The notes under the pieces are model-generated. The model ran no database searches and was not told the origin of the DNA. It saw only the letters and a program-made list of their open reading frames with translations. A stretch of DNA of 35,989 nucleotides from JAEUIZ01 sp046155605 (GTDB taxonomy: Bacteria > Planctomycetota > Phycisphaerae > Phycisphaerales > UBA1924): the NCBI GenBank assembly GCA_046155605.1, contig JBJXFQ010000106.1, forward strand, positions 1-35,989. Direction: 5' to 3'. Both the position numbers and the translations under genes were made by a program. Shown one piece after another: positions 24,730-32,088 of this stretch. The number at the start of each line of letters is the position of its first letter. Positions within the stretch are counted from its first letter, which is position 1.

Positions 24730-25527
24730 TCACGCGACGCCCAGCAGCCTCTCGAGCGTGTCGGCGATGCACTGGGCGATGAAGCGGGCGAAGGGCTCGC
24801 AGCGGCCCGCGTTGGCGGATTCGAGCGCGGCCAGATACTCGGCGCGCCGCTCGACGGGGATGATGGCGTGCGGGTAGCCGCGGCGGAGCAAGAGAAAGTT
24901 CATCGCGATGCGGGCGGTGCGGCCGTTGACGTCGGCAAAGGGATGGACCGCGACGAGGTTGTAGTGAAACTCCGCGGCCAAGAGCGCGGAGTGGGCATCG
25001 GCGTCATTGGCGAGCGCGAGGAGCGCGGGAAGGAGCGCATCAAACGTTTGAGGGCCTGGCGGGATATAGCGCGTGCCGCGGATCAGGACGCGACCGTCGC
25101 GGAGACGCCCCGCGGCGCGAGCGTCGATGTCAGTGAGCACGCGGGCGTGGATGTCGAGCAGGTCGCGATCGGTGATCGGCGCGGCGGGCGGGCGCACCCG
25201 CGCCCAGTCCTCGATCATGTGGAGCGCGAGGTCGTGATTGCGAGCCTCGTACAACTCGCGCATGGCCTTGCCGGCCGGAGGCGAGAGCCCCTCAACGACC
25301 AGTTGCGTCTCGCGCAGCGAGAGCGTGCTGCCCTCGATGGCGTTGGAGTGGTACGTCAACTCGACGCGGAGGGCCTCGATGGAGTTTGGAAGGATCCGGC
25401 CCGCGGCGTGCTCCGCGCGATATCGCGCGTGGAGCGCGTCCACGCGAGCGAGATGGGGCGCGATGGTTGCCGCGACGTCGGCGAACGCGCGCAGCGGCTC
25501 GGGCAGTGGATGGACGGCGACCGACAT
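24730..25527 (-). CDS. Fic-domain protein with N-terminal inhibitory motif
   Basis: A 265-residue Fic enzyme, the family that AMPylates proteins. The inhibitory S-x-x-x-E-G motif is at S61-N-A-I-E65-G66, placing it with self-inhibited Fic proteins that carry the inhibitory helix N-terminal to the Fic core. The catalytic loop reads H195-P-F-A-D199-V200-N-G-R203, so the usual Gly before Asn is Val; the key His, Asp, Asn and Arg are present. RGTRYIPPGP near 150 fits the target-binding flap. It could be less active, or simply a natural variant. ATG 25527 has AACAAT six bases upstream and no Shine-Dalgarno. It is 27 bases from prfA and head to head with the ABC transporter. No antitoxin partner is adjacent, which suits the self-inhibited class. 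Confidence 0.92.
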   Translation of the reverse strand: MSVAVHPLPEPLRAFADVAATIAPHLARVDALHARYRAEHAAGRILPNSIEALRVELTYHSNAIEGSTLSLRETQLVVEGLSPPAGKAMRELYEARNHDLALHMIEDWARVRPPAAPITDRDLLDIHARVLTDIDARAAGRLRDGRVLIRGTRYIPPGPQTFDALLPALLALANDADAHSALLAAEFHYNLVAVHPFADVNGRTARIAMNFLLLRRGYPHAIIPVERRAEYLAALESANAGRCEPFARFIAQCIADTLERLLGVA

Positions 25528-25533
25528 CGGCGG

Positions 25534-25539
25534 ATTGTT
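25534..25539 (-). promoter_or_regulatory. Candidate -10 box (AACAAT) for a leaderless fic transcript
   Basis: On the minus strand AACAAT is followed by CCGCCG and ATG 25527. The six-base gap fits a transcript starting at the codon. No clear -35 was seen. Confidence 0.35.
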
Positions 25540-25593
25540 GCAGACTCGCGGGCCTGCGACATCGCCTCGGCCTGTTTCCCAACAAACCGGCGA

Positions 25594-25599
25594 TATGAT
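25594..25599 (+). promoter_or_regulatory. Candidate -10 box (TATGAT) for the ABC operon
   Basis: TATGAT, five of six bases to consensus, about 65 bases before ATG 25665. The likely -35 position holds only CTGTTT or CCTGTT, so support is weak. A GGCCCCGGGGG tract follows. Confidence 0.3.
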
Positions 25600-25664
25600 C
25601 CGCCCCCGGCCCCGGGGGTTGGCGGCGACGGTGCCGAGGCGATCCGGGGCGTTGCGAGCCGCCC

Positions 25665-26672
25665 ATGCCAGACGCGATTGCCATCAAGGGCGTGACCAAG
25701 ACCTTCGGCCCGAAGGTCGCGGTCGACGCGATGGACCTGGCCGTGCCGGAGGGCGCGCTCTACGGATTTATCGGCCCCAACGGCGCGGGCAAGACGACCA
25801 CGATCCGCATCATCATGTCGATCATCTTCCCGGATCGCGGGGAGGTCTCGGTCCTGGGCAAGCGCTCCGCCGTCGAGAGCAAGGACCGCATCGGGTATCT
25901 GCCGGAGGAGCGCGGGCTCTATCGCAAGATGCGGGTCGGGCCGTTCCTGACGTTCATGGCGCGACTCAAGGGCATCGACGGCTCGGCGGCGACGCGGCAG
26001 GTCAAGGAGTGGCTGCACCGCGTAGGCCTGGGCGATTGCTTCCGCAAGAAGTGCGAGGAGCTTTCGAAGGGTATGCAGCAGAAGGTGCAGTTCATCGCGG
26101 CGGTGCTGCACAAGCCGGACCTGCTGATCCTCGACGAGCCCTTCAGCGGGCTTGATCCGGTGAATCGGCGGCTGCTGCGCGAACTGATCGACGAGCAGCA
26201 CCGGGCCGGGCGGACGATCATCTTCTCGACGCACGCGATGTACGAGGCCGAGCAGTTGTGCGACCACCTCATCATGATCAACCGGGGGAAGAAGGTGCTC
26301 GACATCGCGATGCGCGACCTCTGGAAGCGCTTCGACCCGAGGACGGTGATCGTCGAGCCCTTGGAGCATCACGACGGCGCGAGCGTGGCGGCGCTCTCGG
26401 GGATCGCGGGCGTGGCCGGGGCGCATGAGACTCGCACGGGCTTCGAACTCAAACTCGCCGACGACGCGGATCCCGCGGCGGTGATGTCGGCGGCGGCGGC
26501 GACGCTGCGAGCCCGGCGCGTTGAACTCAAGCGAGTCTCGGTCGAGGAGGTCTTCATCGACATCGTGCAGCGATCTGGGGGCAGCGGGGAGGAGATCGCG
26601 GAGATCCGCTCGGCGATCGAGCAGGCGCGGGCCGAGGCCGGCGCGGGCGTGAGCAGCGGGGAGGCGGGCTGA
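25665..26672 (+). CDS. NatA-like ABC transporter ATP-binding subunit
   Basis: A 335-residue ATPase of the NatA/YhaQ type. Walker A is GPNGAGKTT (37-45), the signature is LSKGMQQ (from 133), Walker B is LLILDEP (D157-E158), and the D-loop SGLDP follows. The extended C-terminal part (about 230-335), which carries a later LKRVSVEEVFIDIV helix, is usual for exporters of this class. With the next gene, one base downstream, it should form a two-component exporter for sodium, a lipid-like compound or a peptide. The substrate is not visible. ATG 25665 opens the domain at the expected distance before the first strand. Confidence 0.94.
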   Translation: MPDAIAIKGVTKTFGPKVAVDAMDLAVPEGALYGFIGPNGAGKTTTIRIIMSIIFPDRGEVSVLGKRSAVESKDRIGYLPEERGLYRKMRVGPFLTFMARLKGIDGSAATRQVKEWLHRVGLGDCFRKKCEELSKGMQQKVQFIAAVLHKPDLLILDEPFSGLDPVNRRLLRELIDEQHRAGRTIIFSTHAMYEAEQLCDHLIMINRGKKVLDIAMRDLWKRFDPRTVIVEPLEHHDGASVAALSGIAGVAGAHETRTGFELKLADDADPAAVMSAAAATLRARRVELKRVSVEEVFIDIVQRSGGSGEEIAEIRSAIEQARAEAGAGVSSGEAG

Positions 26673-26673
26673 C

Positions 26674-28080
26674 ATGAAGATGCTGCACGTGGCGATGCGC
26701 GAGTTTGTGTCCACGGCGCTGACCAAGGCGTTCATCATCGGGGTGTTCCTGCCGCCGATCATCATGGCCGCGGCGCTGACGGTGATGCCGATCCTGATGA
26801 ATCAGAAGGCACCGAAGACCGAGGGCCGGGTGGCGGTGGTGGATCGATCCGGCGTGGTGCTGCCGCTGCTGCGCGAAGAGTTCACGCCCGAGCGACTGGC
26901 GGATCGCCGTCGTCGGAACGTGGAAGAGGCCAAGGAGAAGGCGCAGGAGGCGGTGCCGCCTGGAATGGGCGGGCCGCAAATGGATCAGGCGTTCAAGCAG
27001 ATGGAATCCATGGCGGACGATGGCGCGAAACTGACGCTCGAGCCGCAGGCGGCAGACGCGGACGTCGAGGCGCTCAAGGCGCAGATTCCCAAGGCACGAT
27101 CGCGGTCCGATCTGCCGAAGGACCCGCTGCTGGCGGTGGCGGTGATCCCGCCCTGGGCGGTGGAAGAGAGGCCGGATCGAGCGAAGGACGAGCCGCGGTA
27201 TGAGCGGTTCCAACTCTTCACGACGCCCACGCTCGATGTCCAGGTGAAAGGGCAGGTCGAGAGTGCGATCGAGCGCTCGATCGTGGACGCGCGACTGGTG
27301 GGCGAGGGGCTCGACGCGAGCAAGGTGCGGGCGCTGCTCTCGACCCCGCGAAGCGAGAGCGTGACCGTGACCGAGGGCGGGGAGCGGAAGACCAACGCGG
27401 CGGTGCAGATGCTCCTGCCCGGCGGGTTCCTGTTCCTCATCTGGATCAGCGTCTTTGTCGCGGGGCAGTCGCTCCTGACGACGACGATCGAGGAGAAATC
27501 CAATCGCGTGATGGAGGTTCTGCTCTCGGCGGTCTCGCCCATGCAACTGATGATGGGCAAGATCCTCGGACAGATGGCGGTCGCCGGCGTCATCTTGGGC
27601 GTATACGCGGGGATCGGCGTCGTCGCGATCGTCACCTTCGCGCTCACGCACCTCGTGAATCCGTGGAACCTCCTCTGGATCGCCTGCTACTTTCTCATCG
27701 CGTTCTTCCTCATCGCCTGCATGATGGCGGCGATTGGCTCGGCGGTCTCCGAACTCCGCGAGGCGCAGTCGCTCATGGGACCGATCATGATCGTGCTCGT
27801 GATCCCGATGATCCTGTGGATGCCGATCCTCCGCAACCCGAACAGCACCTTTGCGACGATCTGCAGTTTCATCCCACCGATCAGCCCGTTTGTCATGGTG
27901 TTGCGCCTGGGCGGGAGCGAGCAGGTGCCCTTCTGGCAGATCCCCGCCAGCATCGCCGTCGGCATTCTCGCCGTCGTCGTCGCGGCGTGGGCCACCGCCA
28001 AGATCTTCCGCATCGGCGTGCTGATGTACGGCAAGCCGCCGAACTTCACCACGCTTCTGCGATGGATCCGGATGGCGTGA
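26674..28080 (+). CDS. NatB-like ABC-2 transporter permease
   Basis: A 468-residue permease with one N-terminal helix (AFIIGVFLPPIIMAAALTVMPI), a large extracytoplasmic region of about 230 residues (roughly 45-240, beginning near RVAVVDRSG), and a cluster of five C-terminal helices (about 250-460). EEKSNRVMEVLLSAVSPMQLM is the conserved ABC-2 coupling segment and binds the NatA-like ATPase. The arrangement is that of the ABC-2-type family 3 exporters (NatB/YhaP). It starts one base after the natA-like stop. Its own stop overlaps a GTG in frame with the methyltransferase that follows. The last third of the gene becomes C-rich on the + strand, unlike the first two thirds. Confidence 0.93.
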   Translation: MKMLHVAMREFVSTALTKAFIIGVFLPPIIMAAALTVMPILMNQKAPKTEGRVAVVDRSGVVLPLLREEFTPERLADRRRRNVEEAKEKAQEAVPPGMGGPQMDQAFKQMESMADDGAKLTLEPQAADADVEALKAQIPKARSRSDLPKDPLLAVAVIPPWAVEERPDRAKDEPRYERFQLFTTPTLDVQVKGQVESAIERSIVDARLVGEGLDASKVRALLSTPRSESVTVTEGGERKTNAAVQMLLPGGFLFLIWISVFVAGQSLLTTTIEEKSNRVMEVLLSAVSPMQLMMGKILGQMAVAGVILGVYAGIGVVAIVTFALTHLVNPWNLLWIACYFLIAFFLIACMMAAIGSAVSELREAQSLMGPIMIVLVIPMILWMPILRNPNSTFATICSFIPPISPFVMVLRLGGSEQVPFWQIPASIAVGILAVVVAAWATAKIFRIGVLMYGKPPNFTTLLRWIRMA

Positions 28081-28970
28081 AACGAAGAAGGGACAGAGGG
28101 ACGAAGGGACGGAGGGACGAAGGGGAGCGCAAGCGAGCCCTGAGCGCGCGCGACGGGCCTGAGCGGTCGCATCGCTCGCCCTCTCTTGATCGTTTGTCGT
28201 GCTACGAACTCTGCGTGCAGGACGCGCCGCGGATGGCGCGGTTTCTCGAGGCCGTCCATGGCGGCACGCCGCGCACGCTCCGCGAGGACTTCTGCGGGAC
28301 GGGCGGCGTCTGTCGAGCGTGGGCGACGATCTCGGCCGCGCACCGCGCGGTCGGCGTGGACATGGACGCCGAGCCGCTGCGCCGGCTGCGACGGATCGCG
28401 CGAGTCCGGGCCGTGAAGTCCGACGTGCTGGCGTGTGCCGAGCGGGCCGATGTCATCAGCGCGACGAACTTTTCCATTGGCTATTGGCACTCGCGGCGCG
28501 ACCTGGTGCGATACTTGCGCGCGTGCCGAACGAGGCTCCTGCCACGGGGCGTCTTTGTCTGCGATACCTACGGCGGAGCGTCGGCGTTCGTGCGCGGGAG
28601 CGTTGTCCGCGACCACTTCACGCCCGCCGGTATCCGCGTGCGCTACACCTGGCAGCAGCGACTCGCCGACCCGCTGACGGCGATGGTCGAGGACGCGCTG
28701 CACTTTCGGGCCGACCGCGACGGCGAGGTAATCTTCGAGCAGGCCGACGCGTTCGTCTATCGCTGGCGGCTGTGGTCGGTGCCGGAAGTGCGCGAGGCGA
28801 TGGCGGAGGCGGGGTTTGCGCGGACGGAGGTCTACGCGGACCTTGCCGAGGCGGTCGATCAGGCAGGGCGGGCCTATGTCAGCCCCGTGACGGACCCGGA
28901 CGATCTGGGTGAGAGTTTCATCGTGTGCGTGGCGGGGCGAACGCGCGGTCGAACGGGCTCTGGCCGCTGA
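28077..28970 (+). CDS. Class I SAM-dependent methyltransferase
   Basis: The core starts around CYELCVQDAPRMARFLEAVHG and contains motif I LREDFCGTGGVCRAW, then GVDMDAEPL, then a long FVCDTYGGASAF block and FTRTEVY-like C-terminal strand. YELxxxxVQxxxxxxxFL followed by LREDFCGT is a known bacterial methyltransferase family without an assigned substrate. The start is unsettled. GTG 28077 overlaps the permease stop by four bases but makes the first ~40 residues a repeat-encoded, Arg/Gly-rich stretch. TTG 28194 starts right before the domain but lacks a Shine-Dalgarno. The repeat may have pushed itself into the 5' end of the gene. Confidence 0.78.
   Translation: MKRRRDRGTKGRRDEGERKRALSARDGPERSHRSPSLDRLSCYELCVQDAPRMARFLEAVHGGTPRTLREDFCGTGGVCRAWATISAAHRAVGVDMDAEPLRRLRRIARVRAVKSDVLACAERADVISATNFSIGYWHSRRDLVRYLRACRTRLLPRGVFVCDTYGGASAFVRGSVVRDHFTPAGIRVRYTWQQRLADPLTAMVEDALHFRADRDGEVIFEQADAFVYRWRLWSVPEVREAMAEAGFARTEVYADLAEAVDQAGRAYVSPVTDPDDLGESFIVCVAGRTRGRTGSGR
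28106..28124. repeat. GGGACGGAGGGACGAAGGG dispersed repeat, inverted copy
   Basis: Reverse complement of the 19-base repeat at 9226-9244 and 11324-11342. It lies in a tract of GGGACGA-like units (about 28089-28125) at the junction of the permease and the methyltransferase. Confidence 0.8.
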
Positions 28971-28995
28971 CGCATCCAGCGCGGCGCGTCTTGCG

Positions 28996-29001
28996 GATAA
29001 T
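28996..29001 (+). promoter_or_regulatory. Candidate -10 box (GATAAT) directly before a lipoprotein start
   Basis: GATAAT, six bases, ATG 29008. It is five of six to the -10 consensus and sits where a leaderless transcript would need it. It lies in the 37-base gap behind the methyltransferase. Confidence 0.4.
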
Positions 29002-29007
29002 CGCCCG

Positions 29008-30780
29008 ATGCTGCGCGGGCTACTCATCCTGCTCCTGGCCCTGTCGGTCGTCGCGTCGCCCGGGTGCGCGCGTCGTCGCGCCTTGCGGCAGCGTCCGCCG
29101 CCCGCGCCGACGCTCTCCGTTGTGGAGTCGCGCGTCGATGTCGTCCTCGGGCGTCGGGTCGCCCTCCCGGTGACGATCGCCGGCGGGCTCTCGCCGAGGC
29201 GCCCGATCCCCGCGCGGCTCGACGACGGCCGAACGCTCGACGCCAGACTCGTGTGGCTGAGCGTCGCGCCCGAACAGGAGGCCGAGCCGAGTCCATGGCT
29301 CGATCCGGCGGGGCGGTGGGCCTCCGCGCCGGCCAACGCCGATCGCCGGCCCGAGGGCGCGGGCACCTGGTTGCTGCTGATCGATCTGCCGCTTGATTGC
29401 GTCGGGCAGGGGTTGTATCTGGGCACATCGCGCGTGCCGCTCAACTGGCTGCCCGATCCCGCGTTGCTGACCGATCCGGCCTCGGGTCAGGAGATTCCTT
29501 GGCCGCGCCCGATCGCGGACCTGGGCGAGTCGCCGCACCTGCTCCGCCTCGCGCAGCCGGAGCGAACGAGCCCGACGCGTCGCTGGCGATATCGGCTGCT
29601 GACGCGCGGCCTTCAGCCCCGGCCCGCCGCGGCGCTCGTGCCGGGCGAGCAGCAGCCCGCCGAATCCGACGAGTTTGCCGATCGCGTGATCGAGGCTGTG
29701 GCGCGGCAGATCGAGTCGCGCTGGCAGGTGGCGCTCGCGTGGCTCTGGATCGCCGACGCCGACCTCGCCCAGCGCGTCAAGCAGCGGCTGGTGGGCGCGG
29801 TGCGCTTCGGCGAGCGGGTCGTCGCGCCGGCGTGGCCCATCGATCAGCCCTTGCTCGACGCGCTGCTCGCCGACCTCCTCGATCCGCGCCTGCGTGCCGC
29901 GGAGCGCCGCGAGCGTGCGGCGGCGTGGCTCGCGGGCCTCCCCGCGGCGACGGCCTGGGTCATCGACGACGCGGGCCTGCGCGACGAGGCGACGCCGATG
30001 GGCGTCGGGCAGTGCGGCGTGGCGAATCTGGGCGATCGCGCGGCGCTGGCGTGGGTCGCCGTACACGGCGCGACGGCCTCGCCGGACCTGACATCGGTGC
30101 CCTCGGGCGGCGCGGCGACAGTTTCCGTGGTCGTGCCGAGGTCAGACGAGCGCGGCGAGAGGGGCGCGGCGGAAGGCGGCGCAACGGAGCGCGGGCCGCT
30201 GCGGGTCGTCGCGCACGTCGGCGCGTGGTCGTCGCCGTTGTCGGTGGCGGTGAGGCCGATCGCCGCCGCGCCGCCCGGGGTGCGCGTCGGCCCGCTCGTG
30301 CCGGATTGGAACATGCGGTCGTGGCTCGCGGGGGTGCCCGTGGTCGAGGCCGGCGCGGATTGGGCGGGCGTGGGGCTCCTGCAGAAATCACCCGACGGCT
30401 CGTGGTCGCTCTTTCTCGAGTTTCACGGCGCGGCCCGGCCCGAGCCCGAGGGCGTGCGCGTGTGGCTTGGGCCATGGGAGCGACCGACGACGGTCTTCCG
30501 CGTCTCGAGCACGGGGCTCGCGTCGGACGAGATGGGCAAGGCGAGCGGCGAGGGCGTCGAGGTCGTGCGATCGGCCGATCGCTGGACGATCCGGCTCGCG
30601 GTCCCATCGTCCGCGATCGATGCCGATGGCGTGCTGCGGATCGCCGTCGATCGGACGGACGGCCGCGGCGTGCGGAGCGCGTGGCCAAGGCCCATGATGC
30701 CGTGGCAGAGCGAGCCCGGCCGTGCGGCGATTGATCTTTCGACGTGGGTCGGACTGCCGAGCGTGGGCGGGGCACGATGA
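29008..30780 (+). CDS. Lipoprotein of unknown function with a CBM9-like C-terminal region
   Basis: The 590-residue product has a lipoprotein signal (VASPGC, Cys18). The middle is alpha-helical and Ala/Arg-rich (about 200-330). The last ~130 residues (WSLFLEFHGAARPEPEG, then TIRLAVPSSAID and IAVDRTDG, then AIDLSTWVGLP) resemble the strand order of carbohydrate-binding (CBM9/DOMON-type) domains that report on ligands outside the cell. That likeness is judged by eye and is tentative. The frame is open from 28909, but ATG 29008 starts the signal peptide and has GATAAT six bases upstream. Its stop overlaps the next start (ATGA), so the first zinc-ribbon protein is coupled to it. Confidence 0.78.
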   Translation: MLRGLLILLLALSVVASPGCARRRALRQRPPPAPTLSVVESRVDVVLGRRVALPVTIAGGLSPRRPIPARLDDGRTLDARLVWLSVAPEQEAEPSPWLDPAGRWASAPANADRRPEGAGTWLLLIDLPLDCVGQGLYLGTSRVPLNWLPDPALLTDPASGQEIPWPRPIADLGESPHLLRLAQPERTSPTRRWRYRLLTRGLQPRPAAALVPGEQQPAESDEFADRVIEAVARQIESRWQVALAWLWIADADLAQRVKQRLVGAVRFGERVVAPAWPIDQPLLDALLADLLDPRLRAAERRERAAAWLAGLPAATAWVIDDAGLRDEATPMGVGQCGVANLGDRAALAWVAVHGATASPDLTSVPSGGAATVSVVVPRSDERGERGAAEGGATERGPLRVVAHVGAWSSPLSVAVRPIAAAPPGVRVGPLVPDWNMRSWLAGVPVVEAGADWAGVGLLQKSPDGSWSLFLEFHGAARPEPEGVRVWLGPWERPTTVFRVSSTGLASDEMGKASGEGVEVVRSADRWTIRLAVPSSAIDADGVLRIAVDRTDGRGVRSAWPRPMMPWQSEPGRAAIDLSTWVGLPSVGGAR

Positions 30781-31274
30781 CACGGCGAGATACGGACCCG
30801 CAGGCCGCTGCACGCGAAGAAGGTCCGACTGGTTCCGGCACGACCGTCGCGGAGCGTAAGCGTCGGTATTTCAACGACCGCGACGCGCCATGCCCCGTCT
30901 GCGACTACAACCTCCGAAGCTCGCCGGGCGAGAACTGCCCCGAGTGCGGGGCACGCATCCCGTGGCCGTTCCGCGAGCCCATCTCGAATGTCGCGTGGGC
31001 TGTGGGGCTGGCGGGGATGGCATTGACGTATCTCTTCGGCCTCGGCTTGGCCACTGCGGGGCTTGGAGGGTCCTTCGTCGTCGGTTGCATGGCCTTGCTC
31101 GGGCTTCTGGGCGCGAGATCAACGGCGCGGCACTACATACGAACCCGCCGGGCGTTCGGCAGACTGCCGCGGCACGTCAAGCAGATGCATGTCGCGGGCT
31201 GGTGGCTTGCGGCGCTCGCTGTCGGCGTCGTCTGTGTGCTCGTGTGGCGATCGATCTGGGGTCGGGCGAGGTGA
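30777..31274 (+). CDS. Zinc-ribbon membrane protein 1 (CPxCxYNLRS type)
   Basis: A 165-residue protein. An N-terminal cytoplasmic ribbon has C39-x2-C42-x11-C54-x2-C57 in APCPVCDYNLRSSPGENCPEC, followed by three likely membrane helices (about 70-90, 95-115, 137-158). It is the first of four paralogs that share FLADRD/FNDRD-x-PCP-x-C-x-YNLR and identical Cys spacing; here the final G of YNLRG is S. The family is common in planctomycetes by recollection, with no assigned function. The start overlaps the lipoprotein stop by four bases, so it is coupled to it, and the two may interact. It is followed by a 360-base stretch of nested repeats before the next paralog. Confidence 0.85.
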   Translation: MTRRDTDPQAAAREEGPTGSGTTVAERKRRYFNDRDAPCPVCDYNLRSSPGENCPECGARIPWPFREPISNVAWAVGLAGMALTYLFGLGLATAGLGGSFVVGCMALLGLLGARSTARHYIRTRRAFGRLPRHVKQMHVAGWWLAALAVGVVCVLVWRSIWGRAR

Positions 31275-31282
31275 TACGCCGC

Positions 31283-31366
31283 GTGCCACCTGTCGAGCAC
31301 GGCGCGGCCGACTGGCGCGAAGGGCGCTCAACGCATCGGCCAACCGAAACGATTGACCGCTGGCAC
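31283..31366. repeat. ~84 bp degenerate copy of the GGTGCC/GGCACC repeat
   Basis: It begins GTGCC and ends TGGCAC. A 35-base block (31314-31348) is identical to 31510-31544 in the third copy; the terminal hairpin has several mismatches, so this copy is the most decayed of the three. Confidence 0.75.
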
Positions 31367-31378
31367 ACGGCCGCAGGT

Positions 31379-31461
31379 CGTGCCACGGGCTTCGCGCAGC
31401 GATGCCCGTGGTTGATGTAACGAAGCCACAGGCAACCGCAAAGCCAGTAGCCCGTGGCACG
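31379..31461. repeat. 83 bp element with perfect 13 bp inverted ends
   Basis: CGTGCCACGGGCT at 31379-31391 and its exact complement AGCCCGTGGCACG at 31449-31461 bound the element. A second copy of CCCGTGG lies inside (31405-31411). It separates the two neighbouring ~90 bp repeats. CCACGGGC/GCCCGTGG also forms the hairpin at 33279-33297, so it is a second repeat family. Confidence 0.75.
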
Positions 31462-31472
31462 GAGCCAGCAGC

Positions 31473-31563
31473 GGGTGCCGTCTGTCGAACGAGGCTCGGC
31501 GAGTTCGACGGCGCGAAGGGCGCTCAACGCATCGGCCAACCGAAGCGGTTGACCGATGGCACC
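31473..31563. repeat. ~91 bp copy of the GGTGCC/GGCACC repeat
   Basis: It begins GGGTGCC and ends TGGCACC. It contains CGAGGCTCGGCGAG as in the 23327 copy (CGAGCCTCGGCGAG) and a 13-base-pair hairpin with one mismatch (CATCGGCCAACCG-AAG-CGGTTGACCGATG). Confidence 0.8.
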
Positions 31564-31599
31564 GCGCTGATGGCACCCCGCGGCTCGCCAGAACGCCTC

Positions 31600-31627
31600 T
31601 TGCACGAAGCAAGTCCGCTGGTAGACT
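31600..31627 (+). promoter_or_regulatory. Sigma-70-like promoter for zinc-ribbon protein 2
   Basis: TTGCAC (31600-31605), a 16-base spacer, TAGACT (31622-31627), then six bases (GTCCAC) to ATG 31634. Both boxes and the start codon fit a leaderless transcript. The same TAGACT with a six-base gap precedes paralog 4. Confidence 0.55.
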
Positions 31628-31633
31628 GTCCAC

Positions 31634-32083
31634 ATGCACAGCGACCAGATTGCGCTCCGCGACTTTCTGGCTGACCGGGACGTCGTCTGCCCGTACTGCC
31701 GCTACAACCTTCGCGGCGCGGTTGAGTCGCACTGCCCAGAATGCGGCAAGGGTCTCGCGCTCCGCGTCGAGGCCCGGGACCCGATCCCGGAGCCGATCTT
31801 CCGGAAGCTGTGGCTGCGATACCGGTTGATCGCCGCGGCTGCGCTCGCGCTGAGCATCATCGGGGCGATCTTCAACTGGCCCAGCGGTGCGGCGCTGCCG
31901 CTGGTCGTTGGGCTCGCCGGCTTCGCGGGCGATTGGTGGTGGTGCGTCGCGCGTCGCTTCGTGATGCGCCCTCCCGTGACGCTGGACATCGCGGTGTTCC
32001 GCTTTTTCATGGCCGTGCTGGCAACGTCCGTCTTTGCCGCGCTGTGGGCCGCGCTCGTCGGCCAGATATTCGGCTCGATGTGA
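31634..32083 (+). CDS. Zinc-ribbon membrane protein 2 (CPxCxYNLRG type)
   Basis: A 149-residue protein: LRDFLADRD, ribbon C19-x2-C22-x11-C34-x2-C37 (CPYCRYNLRG then CPECG), then four hydrophobic segments, of which the strongest are AAAALALSIIGAIFN, LPLVVGLAGFAGDWWW and FFMAVLATSVFAALWAAL. The three tandem copies 2, 3 and 4 are more alike to one another at the N-terminus than to copy 1, whereas the membrane parts diverge fast. The gene ends five bases before the start of copy 3, suggesting a shared transcript. A role in membrane protein assembly or redox/metal sensing is only a guess. Confidence 0.87.
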   Translation: MHSDQIALRDFLADRDVVCPYCRYNLRGAVESHCPECGKGLALRVEARDPIPEPIFRKLWLRYRLIAAAALALSIIGAIFNWPSGAALPLVVGLAGFAGDWWWCVARRFVMRPPVTLDIAVFRFFMAVLATSVFAALWAALVGQIFGSM

Positions 32084-32088
32084 CTTCT

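Noticed and set aside
24730..25527. Fic/Doc toxin-antitoxin pair
   Set aside because: No small antitoxin gene adjoins it, and the inhibitory motif lies inside the Fic protein itself.
23584..25695. A 703-codon + strand frame opposite prfA and fic
   Set aside because: RF1 and Fic motifs on the minus strand are decisive; the + strand product is their low-complexity mirror.
27687..29444. A 585-codon minus-strand frame opposite the ABC permease and methyltransferase
   Set aside because: Motifs on the + strand (ABC-2 coupling segment, DFCGTGG) show the true coding direction.
31283..31563. CRISPR array
   Set aside because: The repeats are inverted, of unequal length and touch one another; there are no regular spacers and no cas genes.
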